Assembly: GCF_030269515.1 (NCBI RefSeq)
Contig: NZ_BSTM01000008.1
Span: forward strand, 220,988 to 284,987
Length of the DNA: 64,000 nucleotides
From: Actinomadura sp. NBRC 104412
GTDB lineage: Bacteria > Actinomycetota > Actinomycetes > Streptosporangiales > Streptosporangiaceae
Direction: 5' to 3'
Below, one piece after another: positions 8,780-17,611 of the stretch (position 1 is the stretch's first letter; the number at the start of each line of letters is the position of its first letter). The notes under the pieces were generated by a model. The model saw nothing but the letters and a program-made list of their open reading frames with translations. It did no database searches and was not told where the DNA came from. Both the position numbers and the translations under genes were made by a program.

Positions 8780-10233
8780 GATGATTCCTCCTTGAGCATG
8801 CGGGTGGTGGACCGTCCCTCCATGAACGGCAGCAGCACGATCTCGCCGCCGTTGGCGCGGACGGTGCCGGCCTCGGGCAGGGCGGCGCCCGAATAGTCGG
8901 CGCCCTTGACCCAGATGTCGGGCCGCAGCCGGTCCAGCAGCGGCTCGGGGGTGTCCTCGTCGAACACCAGCGTGGCGTCCACGTCCGTGAGGGCGCGCAG
9001 CACCCGCACCCGGTCCTCCGCCGGGGTGACCGGACGTCCCGGGCCCTTGCGGCGGCGCACCGAGCGGTCGGAGTTGACGCAGACGATCAGGCAGTCGCCC
9101 AGGCGCCGTGCCTGCTGGAACAGGGCGACGTGCCCGGCGTGCAGCAGGTCGAAGCAGCCGCCGGTGGCGACCACGGTGCCGCCCGTGCGGCGGGTGCGCT
9201 CCACCACGTCCCAGGCGTCGGCGACCTCGCTGGGCGGGCGCATCTCCGGCGAGCCGGTGTCGGCCAGCCGCGACGCCACCGCCCCGGCCGCGCCCCCGTG
9301 CACGAACGCGGACGCCCGGCGCACGCCTTCGCCGACCGCCTCGGCCAGACCGCCGCCGTCGGCCAGGACCTCGGTGGCGCGTGCGGCGAAGCTGTCGCCC
9401 GCTCCGCAGCAGTCCGGCGTGCCGTACGGCGGGACCGACTCGGCCGGAGCCAGGTAGGGGGTGCACGTCCCATCGCAGAGCAGCGCGCCGTCCGACCCGA
9501 GGGTGACCGCGACCGCCTCCAGGCCCCACGCCTCGGCCAGGTGCCGGGCGCGGCGGGTGGAGGGGGCCAGGCCGGTGCCCGTGATCTCGGCGCCGTGGGC
9601 GGCGGCGAGCCTGGCCGCCTCGTCCTCGTTGGGCGTCATCAGCCGGGTGCCGTGGACGGGCGGCTCGCCCCGGGGATGCGGGTCCCACACCACCGGGACC
9701 CGTCCCGCCAGGCCCTCCAGCAGGCTGCGGATCGCGGCGTGGCCGGTGACGCCGCGGCCGTAGTCGGAGACCAGCACCGCCCCCGCACGGGACAGGGCCG
9801 CGGTGACGCTCGGGCCGATCGGCCCGTCCTGGGCCCTGCCGTCCCCGACGTCCAGCCGGGCGACGGACCGTCCCTCGGCCTGGATCCGCAGCTTGCAGGG
9901 CGTGCCGCCGTGCAGGTGGAAGGCGGCCACCTCCAGGTGCGGCTCCAGCAGCGCGCGCAGGCGGTGACCGGGCTCGTCGTCGGCGAGCGCCGTCACCAGC
10001 ACCACCTCCCGGCCCTCGGCCGCCGCCAGCAGCGCCGCCAGGCCCGCCCCGCCCGGACGGGGCCGCTCGTCGGCATGGTCGATCACCGGGACGGGCGCGT
10101 CCGGGCACAGCCGGGACGCGGCGCCCACGATGTCGATGTCCAGGAGCACGTCGCCGACCACGACCAGGGGCCCGTCCGAGCGGCCCCCCGGCGCGGCGCC
10201 CCGGACGCGCCGGGCGCCCTCACCGGCGGTCAT
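8776..10233 (-). CDS. hldE: Bifunctional heptose-7-phosphate kinase / heptose-1-phosphate adenylyltransferase
   Basis: A 485-residue two-domain protein. Residues of about 20-330 form a PfkB/ribokinase-type kinase, with GDVLLDIDIVG near the start, GTPCKLR, DYGRG and the catalytic GAGD in CCGAGDSFAAR. From about residue 345 a nucleotidyltransferase domain follows with TGGCFDLLHAGHV (the HxGH motif), SDRSVRRRKGPGRP and a final STTRML. This is the HldE (RfaE) arrangement, which phosphorylates D-glycero-D-manno-heptose 7-phosphate at C1 and then adenylylates the sugar. It overlaps gmhA by 14 nt. With GmhA and the GmhB domain it completes the route to ADP-D-glycero-D-manno-heptose. Confidence 0.93.
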   Translation of the reverse strand: MTAGEGARRVRGAAPGGRSDGPLVVVGDVLLDIDIVGAASRLCPDAPVPVIDHADERPRPGGAGLAALLAAAEGREVVLVTALADDEPGHRLRALLEPHLEVAAFHLHGGTPCKLRIQAEGRSVARLDVGDGRAQDGPIGPSVTAALSRAGAVLVSDYGRGVTGHAAIRSLLEGLAGRVPVVWDPHPRGEPPVHGTRLMTPNEDEAARLAAAHGAEITGTGLAPSTRRARHLAEAWGLEAVAVTLGSDGALLCDGTCTPYLAPAESVPPYGTPDCCGAGDSFAARATEVLADGGGLAEAVGEGVRRASAFVHGGAAGAVASRLADTGSPEMRPPSEVADAWDVVERTRRTGGTVVATGGCFDLLHAGHVALFQQARRLGDCLIVCVNSDRSVRRRKGPGRPVTPAEDRVRVLRALTDVDATLVFDEDTPEPLLDRLRPDIWVKGADYSGAALPEAGTVRANGGEIVLLPFMEGRSTTRMLKEESS

Positions 10234-10861
10234 CCGGCGCTCCCAGGCTCTGGTCGATCACCCCGCACAGGAGGTGGATCGCGGCCAGGTGGATCTCCTG
10301 CACGGTCGAGGTGCTGTGGGCGTCCACCGCGATGGCGTCGTCGCACGCCTCGATGAGCGGGTTGGGACCCGGGCCGGTGATCGCCCACGCGGTCAGCCCG
10401 AGCCGCCGCGCGATACGCGCCGCCGCGATCACGTTCGGGCTCCGCCCGCTGGTGGACAGGCAGATCAGCACGTCGCCCGGACGGCCGTGCGCGCGCACCT
10501 GCCGGGCGAAGGCGTCCGCCGCGCCGTAGTCGTTGCCGATCGCGGTGACCGTGGAGCTGTCGCCGTGCAGCGGGATCGCCGCCAGCGGAGGCCGCTCGTC
10601 CTCGTACCGGCCGACCAGCTCGGCGGTCAGATGCTGTGCCTCGGCGGCGCTGCCCCCGTTCCCGCACGCCAGCAGCCGTCCCCCGGAGCCGAGGACCTGG
10701 CCCAGGCGGCGTCCCCACGCCGTGATGACCGGGGCCTGGGCGCGGAACCTCAGCGCCGCGTCCGCCAGCGCCTCCAGACGGTCCTCGCGGGCGACCGCGC
10801 CGGTGCCCGCCGTGGGCGTGGTGGTGGGAGCCGCGGTCACCCCGCCCCGCTGCGGGGTCAT
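10220..10861 (-). CDS. gmhA: Sedoheptulose-7-phosphate isomerase (phosphoheptose isomerase)
   Basis: A 213-residue SIS-domain protein. ACGNGGSAAEAQHLTAELVG, the conserved GmhA substrate loop, is near residue 55. It is followed by GDSSTVTAIGND, then CLSTSGRSPNV and the late His in VQEIHLAAIHLL. The enzyme converts sedoheptulose 7-phosphate to D-glycero-D-manno-heptose 7-phosphate, the first step of ADP-heptose synthesis. About 25 Ala/Thr/Gly-rich residues precede the fold, and some may not be translated if a later start is used. ATG 10861 makes an ATGA overlap with the glycosyltransferase stop. Confidence 0.92.
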   Translation of the reverse strand: MTPQRGGVTAAPTTTPTAGTGAVAREDRLEALADAALRFRAQAPVITAWGRRLGQVLGSGGRLLACGNGGSAAEAQHLTAELVGRYEDERPPLAAIPLHGDSSTVTAIGNDYGAADAFARQVRAHGRPGDVLICLSTSGRSPNVIAAARIARRLGLTAWAITGPGPNPLIEACDDAIAVDAHSTSTVQEIHLAAIHLLCGVIDQSLGAPDDRR

Positions 10862-12108
10862 GCCGCCACCTCGTTCCTGGCCGCGGCCTGTTCGTAGACG
10901 GCCAGCGTCTCCTGGGCGATGCGCGCCCAGGAGTAGCGGGAACGCGCCCGGTCCGCGGCGGCGAAGCCCATGGCGGTGGCGCGGGTCCCGTCGGCGAGCA
11001 GGCTCCGGATCCGCCGGGCCGCCTCGCCGGGCCGGCGCGGCGGCACCCACACGCCGGTGACGCCGTTGACGATGCTGTCCAGGTGCCCGCCGACGCCGGT
11101 GGCGACCACCGGCCTGCCGCAGGCCATCGCCTCCAGCGGCACCATGCCGAACGGCTCGTACCAGGGCAGCGTCACGACCAGGTCGGCCGAGCGCAGCAGC
11201 GCGGGCACCTGGTCGCGGGCGACCCGCCCCAGGAACGAGACGCGGCCGTGCACCCCGATCTCCCGCGCGACCTGCCGCAGCCGCCCCACCTCCTCGTCGT
11301 CGTCCAGGTCCGCGAAGGGCGGACCGCCCGCCACGACCAGTTCCGCGCCGGGGATCTGGGCCAGCGCCTCGATGGCGGTGTCCACGCCCTTGCGCTCCAC
11401 CAGCCGCGACAGCGCCACCAGCCGCGTCTGCGGCCAGCCGGGGGCCTCCAGCTCGGCCGCGCCGGACCGGTCCACGGGACCGTCCGGGCAGAAGCGCTCC
11501 AGGTCCACCCCGCACGGGACGACCCTGATGCGCTCGCGCGGCACGCCCATCCGCAGCAGTTCCCTGGTCTCGTCCGTGCAGGTCGCGATAACGGCCTGGA
11601 CGGTGCGGCCGATCGCGGGCTCCAGCCGGAGCCGTTCGATCGGGCTGGTGTCCTTGCCGCCCTGGTGGCGGCGCTTCACCGAGCCCAGCGCGTGGAAGGT
11701 CTGCACCACCGGGATACGCCCGCCCAGCGCGTCGGCGGCCCGCAGCGCCGCGAGCCCGCTCATCCAGAAGTGCGCGTGCGCCACGTACGGCGGCGACTGT
11801 GCCCAGCGCTTCTCCAGATAGCGCCCGAAGTCGGGCATCAAGTGGAGCAGCTCGTCCTTCGGCAGGGCCGTGGCGGGTCCCACCGGGACGTGCTCCACCG
11901 TGACCCCCGGGGCCAGCCTCACCCGGTCGGGCAGGTCGGGCGAGTCCCGGCGGGTGTAGACGGTGACATGGTGCCCCTGGCGGCCCATCTCGGTCGCGAG
12001 GTCGGCCACGAACACGTTCTGGCCGCCGCCGTCCGGGCCCCCGAGCCCCGTCCGGATGGCGAGCGGGCTCGCGTGCTCGGAGACCATGGCTATCTGCTTC
12101 GGGTTCAT
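10858..12108 (-). CDS. GT4-family glycosyltransferase (MshA/sucrose-synthase-like)
   Basis: A 416-residue retaining glycosyltransferase of the GT-B fold. The N-terminal lobe opens with IAMVSEHASPL and a Gly-rich acceptor loop (GGPDGGGQNVFV), similar to MshA-like enzymes. It also has HAHFWMSG and QTFHALGSVKRR. The C-terminal lobe carries ALSRLVERKGVDTAIEAL and the E-x7-E motif in PFGMVPLEAMACGRPVVAT. It transfers a sugar from a nucleotide donor in the cytosol. It starts 4 nt after the upstream stop, with a GAGAGGTGA ribosome site. Its position inside the heptose operon suggests it builds the same glycan. Confidence 0.9.
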   Translation of the reverse strand: MNPKQIAMVSEHASPLAIRTGLGGPDGGGQNVFVADLATEMGRQGHHVTVYTRRDSPDLPDRVRLAPGVTVEHVPVGPATALPKDELLHLMPDFGRYLEKRWAQSPPYVAHAHFWMSGLAALRAADALGGRIPVVQTFHALGSVKRRHQGGKDTSPIERLRLEPAIGRTVQAVIATCTDETRELLRMGVPRERIRVVPCGVDLERFCPDGPVDRSGAAELEAPGWPQTRLVALSRLVERKGVDTAIEALAQIPGAELVVAGGPPFADLDDDEEVGRLRQVAREIGVHGRVSFLGRVARDQVPALLRSADLVVTLPWYEPFGMVPLEAMACGRPVVATGVGGHLDSIVNGVTGVWVPPRRPGEAARRIRSLLADGTRATAMGFAAADRARSRYSWARIAQETLAVYEQAAARNEVAA

Positions 12109-12112
12109 CGGG

Positions 12113-13111
12113 TCACCTCTCGGTCAGCTGCCAGAGCATGTGCCGCCAGTCCCGCAGGAAACGCGGCAGCCCGTAGCGTTCGCTCGCGAACGCCCGCGCC
12201 TCCTTCCCCATCCGCCGGGCGTGCGGGGCGTCGGCGGCGAGGGACCGCGCCGCCTCGGCGAGGGTGTCGACACGCGTCGACAGCACCCCGGCCTCGGGGG
12301 GTACGGCCTCGACCGCCTCGGTGGTCGCCAGCGCCACCACGGGGAGGCCGAGCATCATCGCCTCGATCAGCGCGAGACCGAGCGAGGTCCATCGGTACGG
12401 GTGGACGTAGACGCGGCGCCGGGCCAGTTCCTCGTGCATCCGCGCCTGCGGAAGGTCCTCGTACGTCCACAGCGACTCGTGCGGGATGCCGAGCTTGCGC
12501 GGCACGCCGCTGACGTTCATGCCGAACAGGTCCAGGGGGACGGAGGCGGCCAGCGCGGGGAGCATGTCGGTGCCCGCCACCCGGCCGCGGCGCAGCGGGT
12601 CGTTGATGACCACCGCGGCGCGCGGCATGTCGCCGTGGAACCGGTAGCCGGGATCGACGACACCGTGCTCGATCACCGTCGTCGGAGCGTTGCCGCAGTT
12701 CCAGAAGAGCTGGTTGAAGTGGGTGACGTGCACGATCGGGATGTCGGTGCGGTCGTGCAGGAAGTGCCGGCTGTCGGGGACGACCTCCTCGGGCAGGCTC
12801 GCGTCCGCGGGGGTGCGGCGCGGCGTGTCGTGCTCGACGTACACGGCCGGGACGTCCTGGCCGGGTGTCCGGCCGAGCCACCGCTCGCACAGCTCGATCT
12901 CGTGCGGGCGTTGCAGGACGACCGCGTCGACGCGCTCCTCGCGCAGCCGGTCGTGCGGGACCTCGATCGCCCGGTCCGGCCACGCGTAGGTGTCCGGGCG
13001 GCCCTTGCCGTCCGGTCCGCGCCCGGGGACGACGGGGACGAGCGTCGTCTGCGGCCCGTACACGAAGGAGGTGGCCCAGGAGCCGTGCACCTGCCAGAGC
13101 AGCACCCTCAT
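12113..13111 (-). CDS. Glycosyltransferase (GT-B fold, GT4-like)
   Basis: A 332-residue protein that opens with MRVLLWQVHGSWATSFV and has VYVEHDTPRR and VTHFNQLFWNCG in the N-terminal half. The C-terminal half carries VYVHPYRWTSLGLALIEAMM, then LGLPVVALATTEA. That is the donor-binding EX7E-type region of GT4-like enzymes. ATG 13111 is preceded by AGGAGGTGATC, one of the best ribosome sites in the window, and overlaps the preceding heptosyltransferase stop. It is shorter than most GT4 proteins, and donor and acceptor are unknown. It is likely one of the sugar-adding steps of the heptose-containing product. Confidence 0.85.
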   Translation of the reverse strand: MRVLLWQVHGSWATSFVYGPQTTLVPVVPGRGPDGKGRPDTYAWPDRAIEVPHDRLREERVDAVVLQRPHEIELCERWLGRTPGQDVPAVYVEHDTPRRTPADASLPEEVVPDSRHFLHDRTDIPIVHVTHFNQLFWNCGNAPTTVIEHGVVDPGYRFHGDMPRAAVVINDPLRRGRVAGTDMLPALAASVPLDLFGMNVSGVPRKLGIPHESLWTYEDLPQARMHEELARRRVYVHPYRWTSLGLALIEAMMLGLPVVALATTEAVEAVPPEAGVLSTRVDTLAEAARSLAADAPHARRMGKEARAFASERYGLPRFLRDWRHMLWQLTER

Positions 13112-14118
13112 TCTCTGATCACCTCCTGGACGGCGTCCACGACGCGCTCCGCGGTGACGGAGGACAGGCAAGGATGCCCGGGGATGGGGCACACCCGCGC
13201 CCGGGTGTCCTTGCAAGGGGCGTCCTGGTCGCCCAGCAGGATGTGACGCACCCCGTACGGCGCCCAGCGCGCCGCGGGCACAGTCGGCGCGAACAACGAC
13301 ACGACCGGGGTGCCGACGGCGGCGGCCAGGTGCGCCGGGCCGGTGTTGCCGGCGACGACGGCCCGGGCCTCGGCCAGGATGCCCGCCAGCTCCTCAAGGG
13401 ACGTGCGCCCGCCCAGGTCGAGCCCGCAGTCACCGGCGACGCGGGCGGTGAGGTCCTTCTCGTCGCGGTGACCGGTGACCACGACGCGGTATCCGGCGGC
13501 GTCCAGCAGCCGCACCGCCTCGGCGCAGCGCTCGGGCGGCCACGCCCGCGCCGGGACGGACGTGCCCGGGTGGACGACCACGTACCCGGGGCCGCCGGTG
13601 AACGGCCACACCTCGGGCAGCGGCCCGCGGATCCGCAGCCGGGTGTCGGCGGGGGCGGGGAAACCGGCGTCGGCGGCCAGCGCCAGCATCCGCTCGGTCT
13701 CCGGGACGTCGGTGTCGGGACGGTGCCGCAGGTCCAGCAGCGAGCCCGGATAGTCCTCGCTGATCCCGCCGATCCACGGGACCCCCGCCAGCCGCAGTTG
13801 CAGCGCCAGCGGCAGCGGCGACTGGTGGAACGAGGTGAAGATCAGCGCGCGGTCGAAGCGGCCCGCGCGCAACCGGCGCGCCAGGACGTCCAGCATGGCG
13901 GCCAGCAGGGCGCCGTCCGCCGGGACGGGCTCGGGGTCGATCCAGGGGGCGCGCCACTCGATGACGTCGTCGACGCCGGGCAGCAGGTCGGCGGCGGCCC
14001 GCCCGCGCGGCCCGCACAGCAGGGTGACCCGCTCGGCGACGTCCGCGACCGCCCGGACCGCCGGGCCGGACAGCAGGACGTCGCCCAGGTTGTCCAGGCG
14101 CGCGACGAGGACCCTCAT
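13108..14118 (-). CDS. GT9-family ADP-heptose glycosyltransferase (heptosyltransferase-like), copy 2
   Basis: A 336-residue GT9 enzyme. The first residues MRVLVARLDNLGDVLLSGPA carry the family N-terminal motif (xxDxLGDxxLxxP). HPGTSVPARAWPPER lies in the centre and GNTGPAHLAAAVGTPVVSLF forms the donor site near residue 250. The closing CKDTRARVCPIPGHPCLSSV segment, with three Cys, is typical of bacterial heptosyltransferases. It overlaps both neighbours by 4 nt. Two different GT9 genes in one operon suggest that at least two heptoses are added, or one heptose and a related sugar. Confidence 0.9.
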   Translation of the reverse strand: MRVLVARLDNLGDVLLSGPAVRAVADVAERVTLLCGPRGRAAADLLPGVDDVIEWRAPWIDPEPVPADGALLAAMLDVLARRLRAGRFDRALIFTSFHQSPLPLALQLRLAGVPWIGGISEDYPGSLLDLRHRPDTDVPETERMLALAADAGFPAPADTRLRIRGPLPEVWPFTGGPGYVVVHPGTSVPARAWPPERCAEAVRLLDAAGYRVVVTGHRDEKDLTARVAGDCGLDLGGRTSLEELAGILAEARAVVAGNTGPAHLAAAVGTPVVSLFAPTVPAARWAPYGVRHILLGDQDAPCKDTRARVCPIPGHPCLSSVTAERVVDAVQEVIRE

Positions 14119-15767
14119 CGCACCCCCCGCTCGGCGGGGACGCGCTCCCGTTTCCGCCCGCCGCGGTCGTCGCCGAGGACCAGGTCGACGGCGCTGTTCA
14201 GGTCGGGCGCCACCTCGCTCGCGGCGGCGATCTCCTCCAGCCGCGTCCTGCCGGTGGGGACGAGGATGCCCCGGGCGCCCGCCGCCACGGCCGCCTCCAC
14301 GTCCCCGCCGATGTCGCCGATGACGACGCAGTCGGAGGGGAGCACGCCCAGGCGCCCGGCGGCACGTTCCACCAGCGCCGGCAGCGGCTTGCGGCAGTCG
14401 CAGTCGTCGTCGCGGTCGTGCGGGCAGATCTCCCACACGTCGATGGGGCCGACCAGCTCCTCCACGCGCGCGTTGACGCGGCGCACGTCGTCGGCGGTGA
14501 TGTAGCCCTTGGCCACGCCCGACTGGTTGGACACCACGCCGATGCGCACTCCCTGCCGCCTCAGGCGCTCCAGTGCCTCGGCGGCGCCGGGCATGGGCTC
14601 GACGGTCGTGGGATCCCCGTTGTACGGGACGTCCCGGATCAGCGTGTCGTCCCGATCGAACAGCACCACCTGGCGCGACGGCCACGGCCCCGCCCCGCGG
14701 TGCTCGACCAGCCCGCGCAGCCGGTACAGGACGGCGGCCGGCGGGATGACCAGGCTGGTCACCAGCATCTTGACGACCTCACCCGGCCAAGGCGCTCCGA
14801 GCCGCGTCGCCCGGAAGCGACCCCCCAAGCCCTCCAAGAGATCCGTCCGGCACCGCTCACTGAGCTCCGCCGGCGCCCTGTCCCAGATCCTGGGGATGCG
14901 CGCCGCGACGAACTCGGCGCTCAGTCCCGCCCAGGCCGCGCCCGCGGCCAGGGCGGTGCGGCGTGCTCCGGCCGCGAAAGCGGCCACGGCCAGCAGGCCC
15001 GCGCCCGTGGTGGCCACGTGACGGGGGAAGCGGCCGGACCCCTCGCCCGCTCGTTCCCTCCAGCCGCGGCCGTGCAGGCGCCGCATCAGCACGTCGTCGG
15101 CGTTGCCCGCCTGCGCCCTGACCGAGACCCAGAACCCCGCCGGGCGGACGGGATGGGTCACCCGCCGCGTGCCGCGCACCAGCCGGTGATCATTGTCCAT
15201 GACGCGCAGCGCGAGGTCGGCGTCCTCGCGGTAGGCGTGCTGGAACCGCTCGTCGAAGCCCCCGCATTCGGCGAGCACGTCCCGGCGGTACGCCATGTCC
15301 GCGGTGATCCACAGCGCCGACTCCAGCCCGGCGGTGTTGCGCTCCCAGTCGGTCGCGGCGCGGGAGGCGGGGAGCGGCACGGTGACGATCCCCTGGCAGC
15401 CGCCGGCCTCGGACGCCGTTGTCTCGAGGTCGGCGGCCAGATCGCGGGCCCATCCGGGCGAGAGGACCACGTCGTCGTCCAGGAACACCACCCACTCGGT
15501 GGTCGTCGTGCGCCAGCCCGCGTTGCGCGCGGCGGCCGGTCCGCGCCCGCCGGACCTGATCACCCTCACCAGGTCGCCGGTCCCGTCCACGGACGGGGGC
15601 AGGGGCAGCGGGGCGCCGGGGCGCGGCCGGTCGTCCACGATCACGATCGCCTCGGGCGCGGGAGCGTCCGGCCCGCCGAGCCGGCCGAGCAGCGCGTCCA
15701 GCAGCATGCGCAGGCTGGGCCGTCCCGTGGTCGGGACGACGATGCTGTACGAGACGCGGGACGTCAC
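14115..15767 (-). CDS. Fusion: GT2 glycosyltransferase + HAD heptose-1,7-bisphosphate phosphatase (GmhB-like)
   Basis: A 550-residue fusion. Residues 1 to about 215 are a GT2 domain: SIVVPTTGRPS, VIVDDRP, ARNAGW and VVFLDDDVV (DxD-like), then REDADLALRV. A middle region of about 130 residues has a short Ala-rich hydrophobic segment. From residue 366 a HAD phosphatase begins with VVLFDRDDTLI and has VVSNQSGVAKG, a CPH...CDC zinc loop near 448-458 and VIGDIGGDVEAA. These are GmhB features, so this half should remove the C7 phosphate in ADP-heptose synthesis. GTG 15767 overlaps the carbamoyltransferase stop (GTGA). Confidence 0.88.
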   Translation of the reverse strand: MTSRVSYSIVVPTTGRPSLRMLLDALLGRLGGPDAPAPEAIVIVDDRPRPGAPLPLPPSVDGTGDLVRVIRSGGRGPAAARNAGWRTTTTEWVVFLDDDVVLSPGWARDLAADLETTASEAGGCQGIVTVPLPASRAATDWERNTAGLESALWITADMAYRRDVLAECGGFDERFQHAYREDADLALRVMDNDHRLVRGTRRVTHPVRPAGFWVSVRAQAGNADDVLMRRLHGRGWRERAGEGSGRFPRHVATTGAGLLAVAAFAAGARRTALAAGAAWAGLSAEFVAARIPRIWDRAPAELSERCRTDLLEGLGGRFRATRLGAPWPGEVVKMLVTSLVIPPAAVLYRLRGLVEHRGAGPWPSRQVVLFDRDDTLIRDVPYNGDPTTVEPMPGAAEALERLRRQGVRIGVVSNQSGVAKGYITADDVRRVNARVEELVGPIDVWEICPHDRDDDCDCRKPLPALVERAAGRLGVLPSDCVVIGDIGGDVEAAVAAGARGILVPTGRTRLEEIAAASEVAPDLNSAVDLVLGDDRGGRKRERVPAERGVR

Positions 15768-17419
15768 CTGGCGAACACCTCCGCGCGCCGGACGACGTAG
15801 GGCCCGATGGCGAGCAGGTCCACGGGCGCGGAGCCGAAGCACTCCAGCACGTCGCGCGGGTCGTCCACCATGGGCCTCCCCGCGGTGTTGAGGCTGGTGT
15901 TGACGACGACCGGCAGGCCCGTGCGGGCCTCGAACGCCTTCAGCAGGCCCGCGACCAGCGGCTCGGCCTGGTTGTCGACCGTCTGGATCCGCGCGGTCCC
16001 GTCCACGTGCACGACGGCCGGGATCCGGTCGCGCCACTCGGGACTCACCCGATGGACGAACAGCATGTACGGGCTGGGCAGCGGCCCCTCGAAGATCTCG
16101 GCGGCCCGGTCGAGGGCGACCATCGGCGCGATCGGGCGGAACTGCTCGCGGCCCTTGACCGCGTTGAGCCGTTCCAGGTTGGCGGCGTTGCCGGGATGGG
16201 CGAGCAGCGAGCGATGCCCCAGCGCGCGCGGGCCGAACTCGGCGCGCCCCTGGAACCAGGCGACGATCTGGTCGCGGGCCAGCGCGTCGGCGACGGTCCC
16301 GGCCAGGTCGGCGGGCCGCTCGTACGGGACACGGGCGGTCTCCAGCCGGGCGGCCAGTTCCTCGTCCGTCCACCGCCGTCCCAGGTCGGCGCCGGGCATC
16401 GCGGCGGGCCGCTCACCGGCCGCCCAGGCCAGGTGCAGCGCGGCGCCCAGGGCGGTGCCCGCGTCGCCCGCGGCGGGCTGCACCCAGATCTCCTTGTACG
16501 GTCCTTCCTCGGCCAGCCTGGAGTTGGCCACGCAGTTCAGCGCGACCCCGCCCGCCAGCGTCAGCCGGTCCGAGCCGCCGCGGCGGTGCGTCCACAAGGC
16601 CAGTTCCAGCAGGACCTCCTCCAGCCGGGCCTGAGCGCTCGCTGCGAGATCGGCGTGGTCGGCGGTCCACCGGTCCTCGCCGTCGGCGGGGGAGCGGGCC
16701 TTGGCCAGCGCCGTCCAGTCGATCGGCGCCACCGCGAATCCGCCGTCGCCGGTCGTGCGGATCCGTTCCCTCATTTCCTTGAGGAAGCGGGGTTCTCCGT
16801 ACGAGGCGAGCGCCATCACTTTGTACTCGTCGCTGGACCGGAGGAAACCAAGATGCTCGGTCAATTCTTCGTACATGAGGCCCAGCGAGTGCGGCAGGCA
16901 TTGCGCGGCGAACGTGGTGAAACCGCCGTCGCGGTCGTCGTACGTTCCGGCGAGGTGCGAATGGGCCTCACCGCGCCCGTCGATGACAAGGACGTCGCCG
17001 CGCCCGGGATCGGGCGCGGCGAGCGCGGTCGAGGCGGCATGAGCCAGATGGTGCGGGACGAAACGGACAATGCCGGGATCGAGGCCGGGCAAAGCCGTGG
17101 CAAGGAAATACGGGGCGCGTGTCGCGTATCGGGTGCGCAATTCCTCCCAGTGCCCGTCGTGACCGCACATACCGGGTTCCGCGAGCGCGGGATCGTAGGA
17201 GTAGGCGACGGCGTCCAGGTCGCCCGGTTCCAGCCCGGCCTCGTCCAGGCACCAGCGCGCCGCGCGTTCGGGCAGCTCCCAGGCCGAGAACGGGACGGGA
17301 CGCTTGCCGTGCTTGCGCCGGCTGAACCGCTCCTCCTCCGCGGCGCCCACGATCCGGCCGTCCACGATGAGCGCGGCGGAGGGGTCGTGGAATATGGCGT
17401 TGATTCCCAGGATGCGCAT
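15764..17419 (-). CDS. Carbamoyltransferase, NodU/CmcH family
   Basis: A 551-residue protein with the full NodU-type plan. MRILGINAIFHDPSAALIVD opens the ASKHA-like (Kae1/YrdC-related) domain. It then has EEERFSRRKH, HHLAHAASTA metal ligands, GGVALNCVANSRL and the C-terminal FQGRAEFGPRALGHRSLLA and NTSLNTAGRPMVD blocks. The family moves a carbamoyl group from carbamoyl phosphate, through carbamoyl-AMP, to a hydroxyl of sugars or antibiotics. As first gene of the minus operon it probably decorates the heptose-containing product. Bases 16740-17180, coding for its N-terminal half, are visibly less GC-rich than the neighbours, which may point to acquisition. Confidence 0.92.
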   Translation of the reverse strand: MRILGINAIFHDPSAALIVDGRIVGAAEEERFSRRKHGKRPVPFSAWELPERAARWCLDEAGLEPGDLDAVAYSYDPALAEPGMCGHDGHWEELRTRYATRAPYFLATALPGLDPGIVRFVPHHLAHAASTALAAPDPGRGDVLVIDGRGEAHSHLAGTYDDRDGGFTTFAAQCLPHSLGLMYEELTEHLGFLRSSDEYKVMALASYGEPRFLKEMRERIRTTGDGGFAVAPIDWTALAKARSPADGEDRWTADHADLAASAQARLEEVLLELALWTHRRGGSDRLTLAGGVALNCVANSRLAEEGPYKEIWVQPAAGDAGTALGAALHLAWAAGERPAAMPGADLGRRWTDEELAARLETARVPYERPADLAGTVADALARDQIVAWFQGRAEFGPRALGHRSLLAHPGNAANLERLNAVKGREQFRPIAPMVALDRAAEIFEGPLPSPYMLFVHRVSPEWRDRIPAVVHVDGTARIQTVDNQAEPLVAGLLKAFEARTGLPVVVNTSLNTAGRPMVDDPRDVLECFGSAPVDLLAIGPYVVRRAEVFAR

Positions 17420-17563
17420 TGGGCAGGCTCCGATCGGCAGGTCGGCACGCAGGGTTGCGGCGGCCGTTGCTCGGCACCGTCTGTTGATGTGCTTTCGGGG
17501 TGTCGGCCCCTTCGGTACGGGCTCGAAGCTCAGCCCGTATGCGGAAAGCGGATGCCCGCGTCC

Positions 17564-17611
17564 TTGGCATCTGCTTCGACATCTGCTCTGACGTCTGCTT
17601 GGACTTCGGCT
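17564..17611 (+). repeat. Four imperfect 12-nt tandem repeats
   Basis: Four consecutive 12-mers share a core: CATCTGCT, CATCTGCT, CGTCTGCT and CTTCGGCT at 68, 80, 92 and 104 past 17500, each preceded by four variable bases. They lie in the upstream region of the carbamoyltransferase operon. The period is about 1.1 helical turns, so they could be an array of regulator half-sites. No coding frame makes sense of them. Confidence 0.6.

Noticed and set aside
17564..17611. CRISPR array
   Set aside because: The repeat is only 12 nt with no spacers and only four copies. No cas genes are visible.
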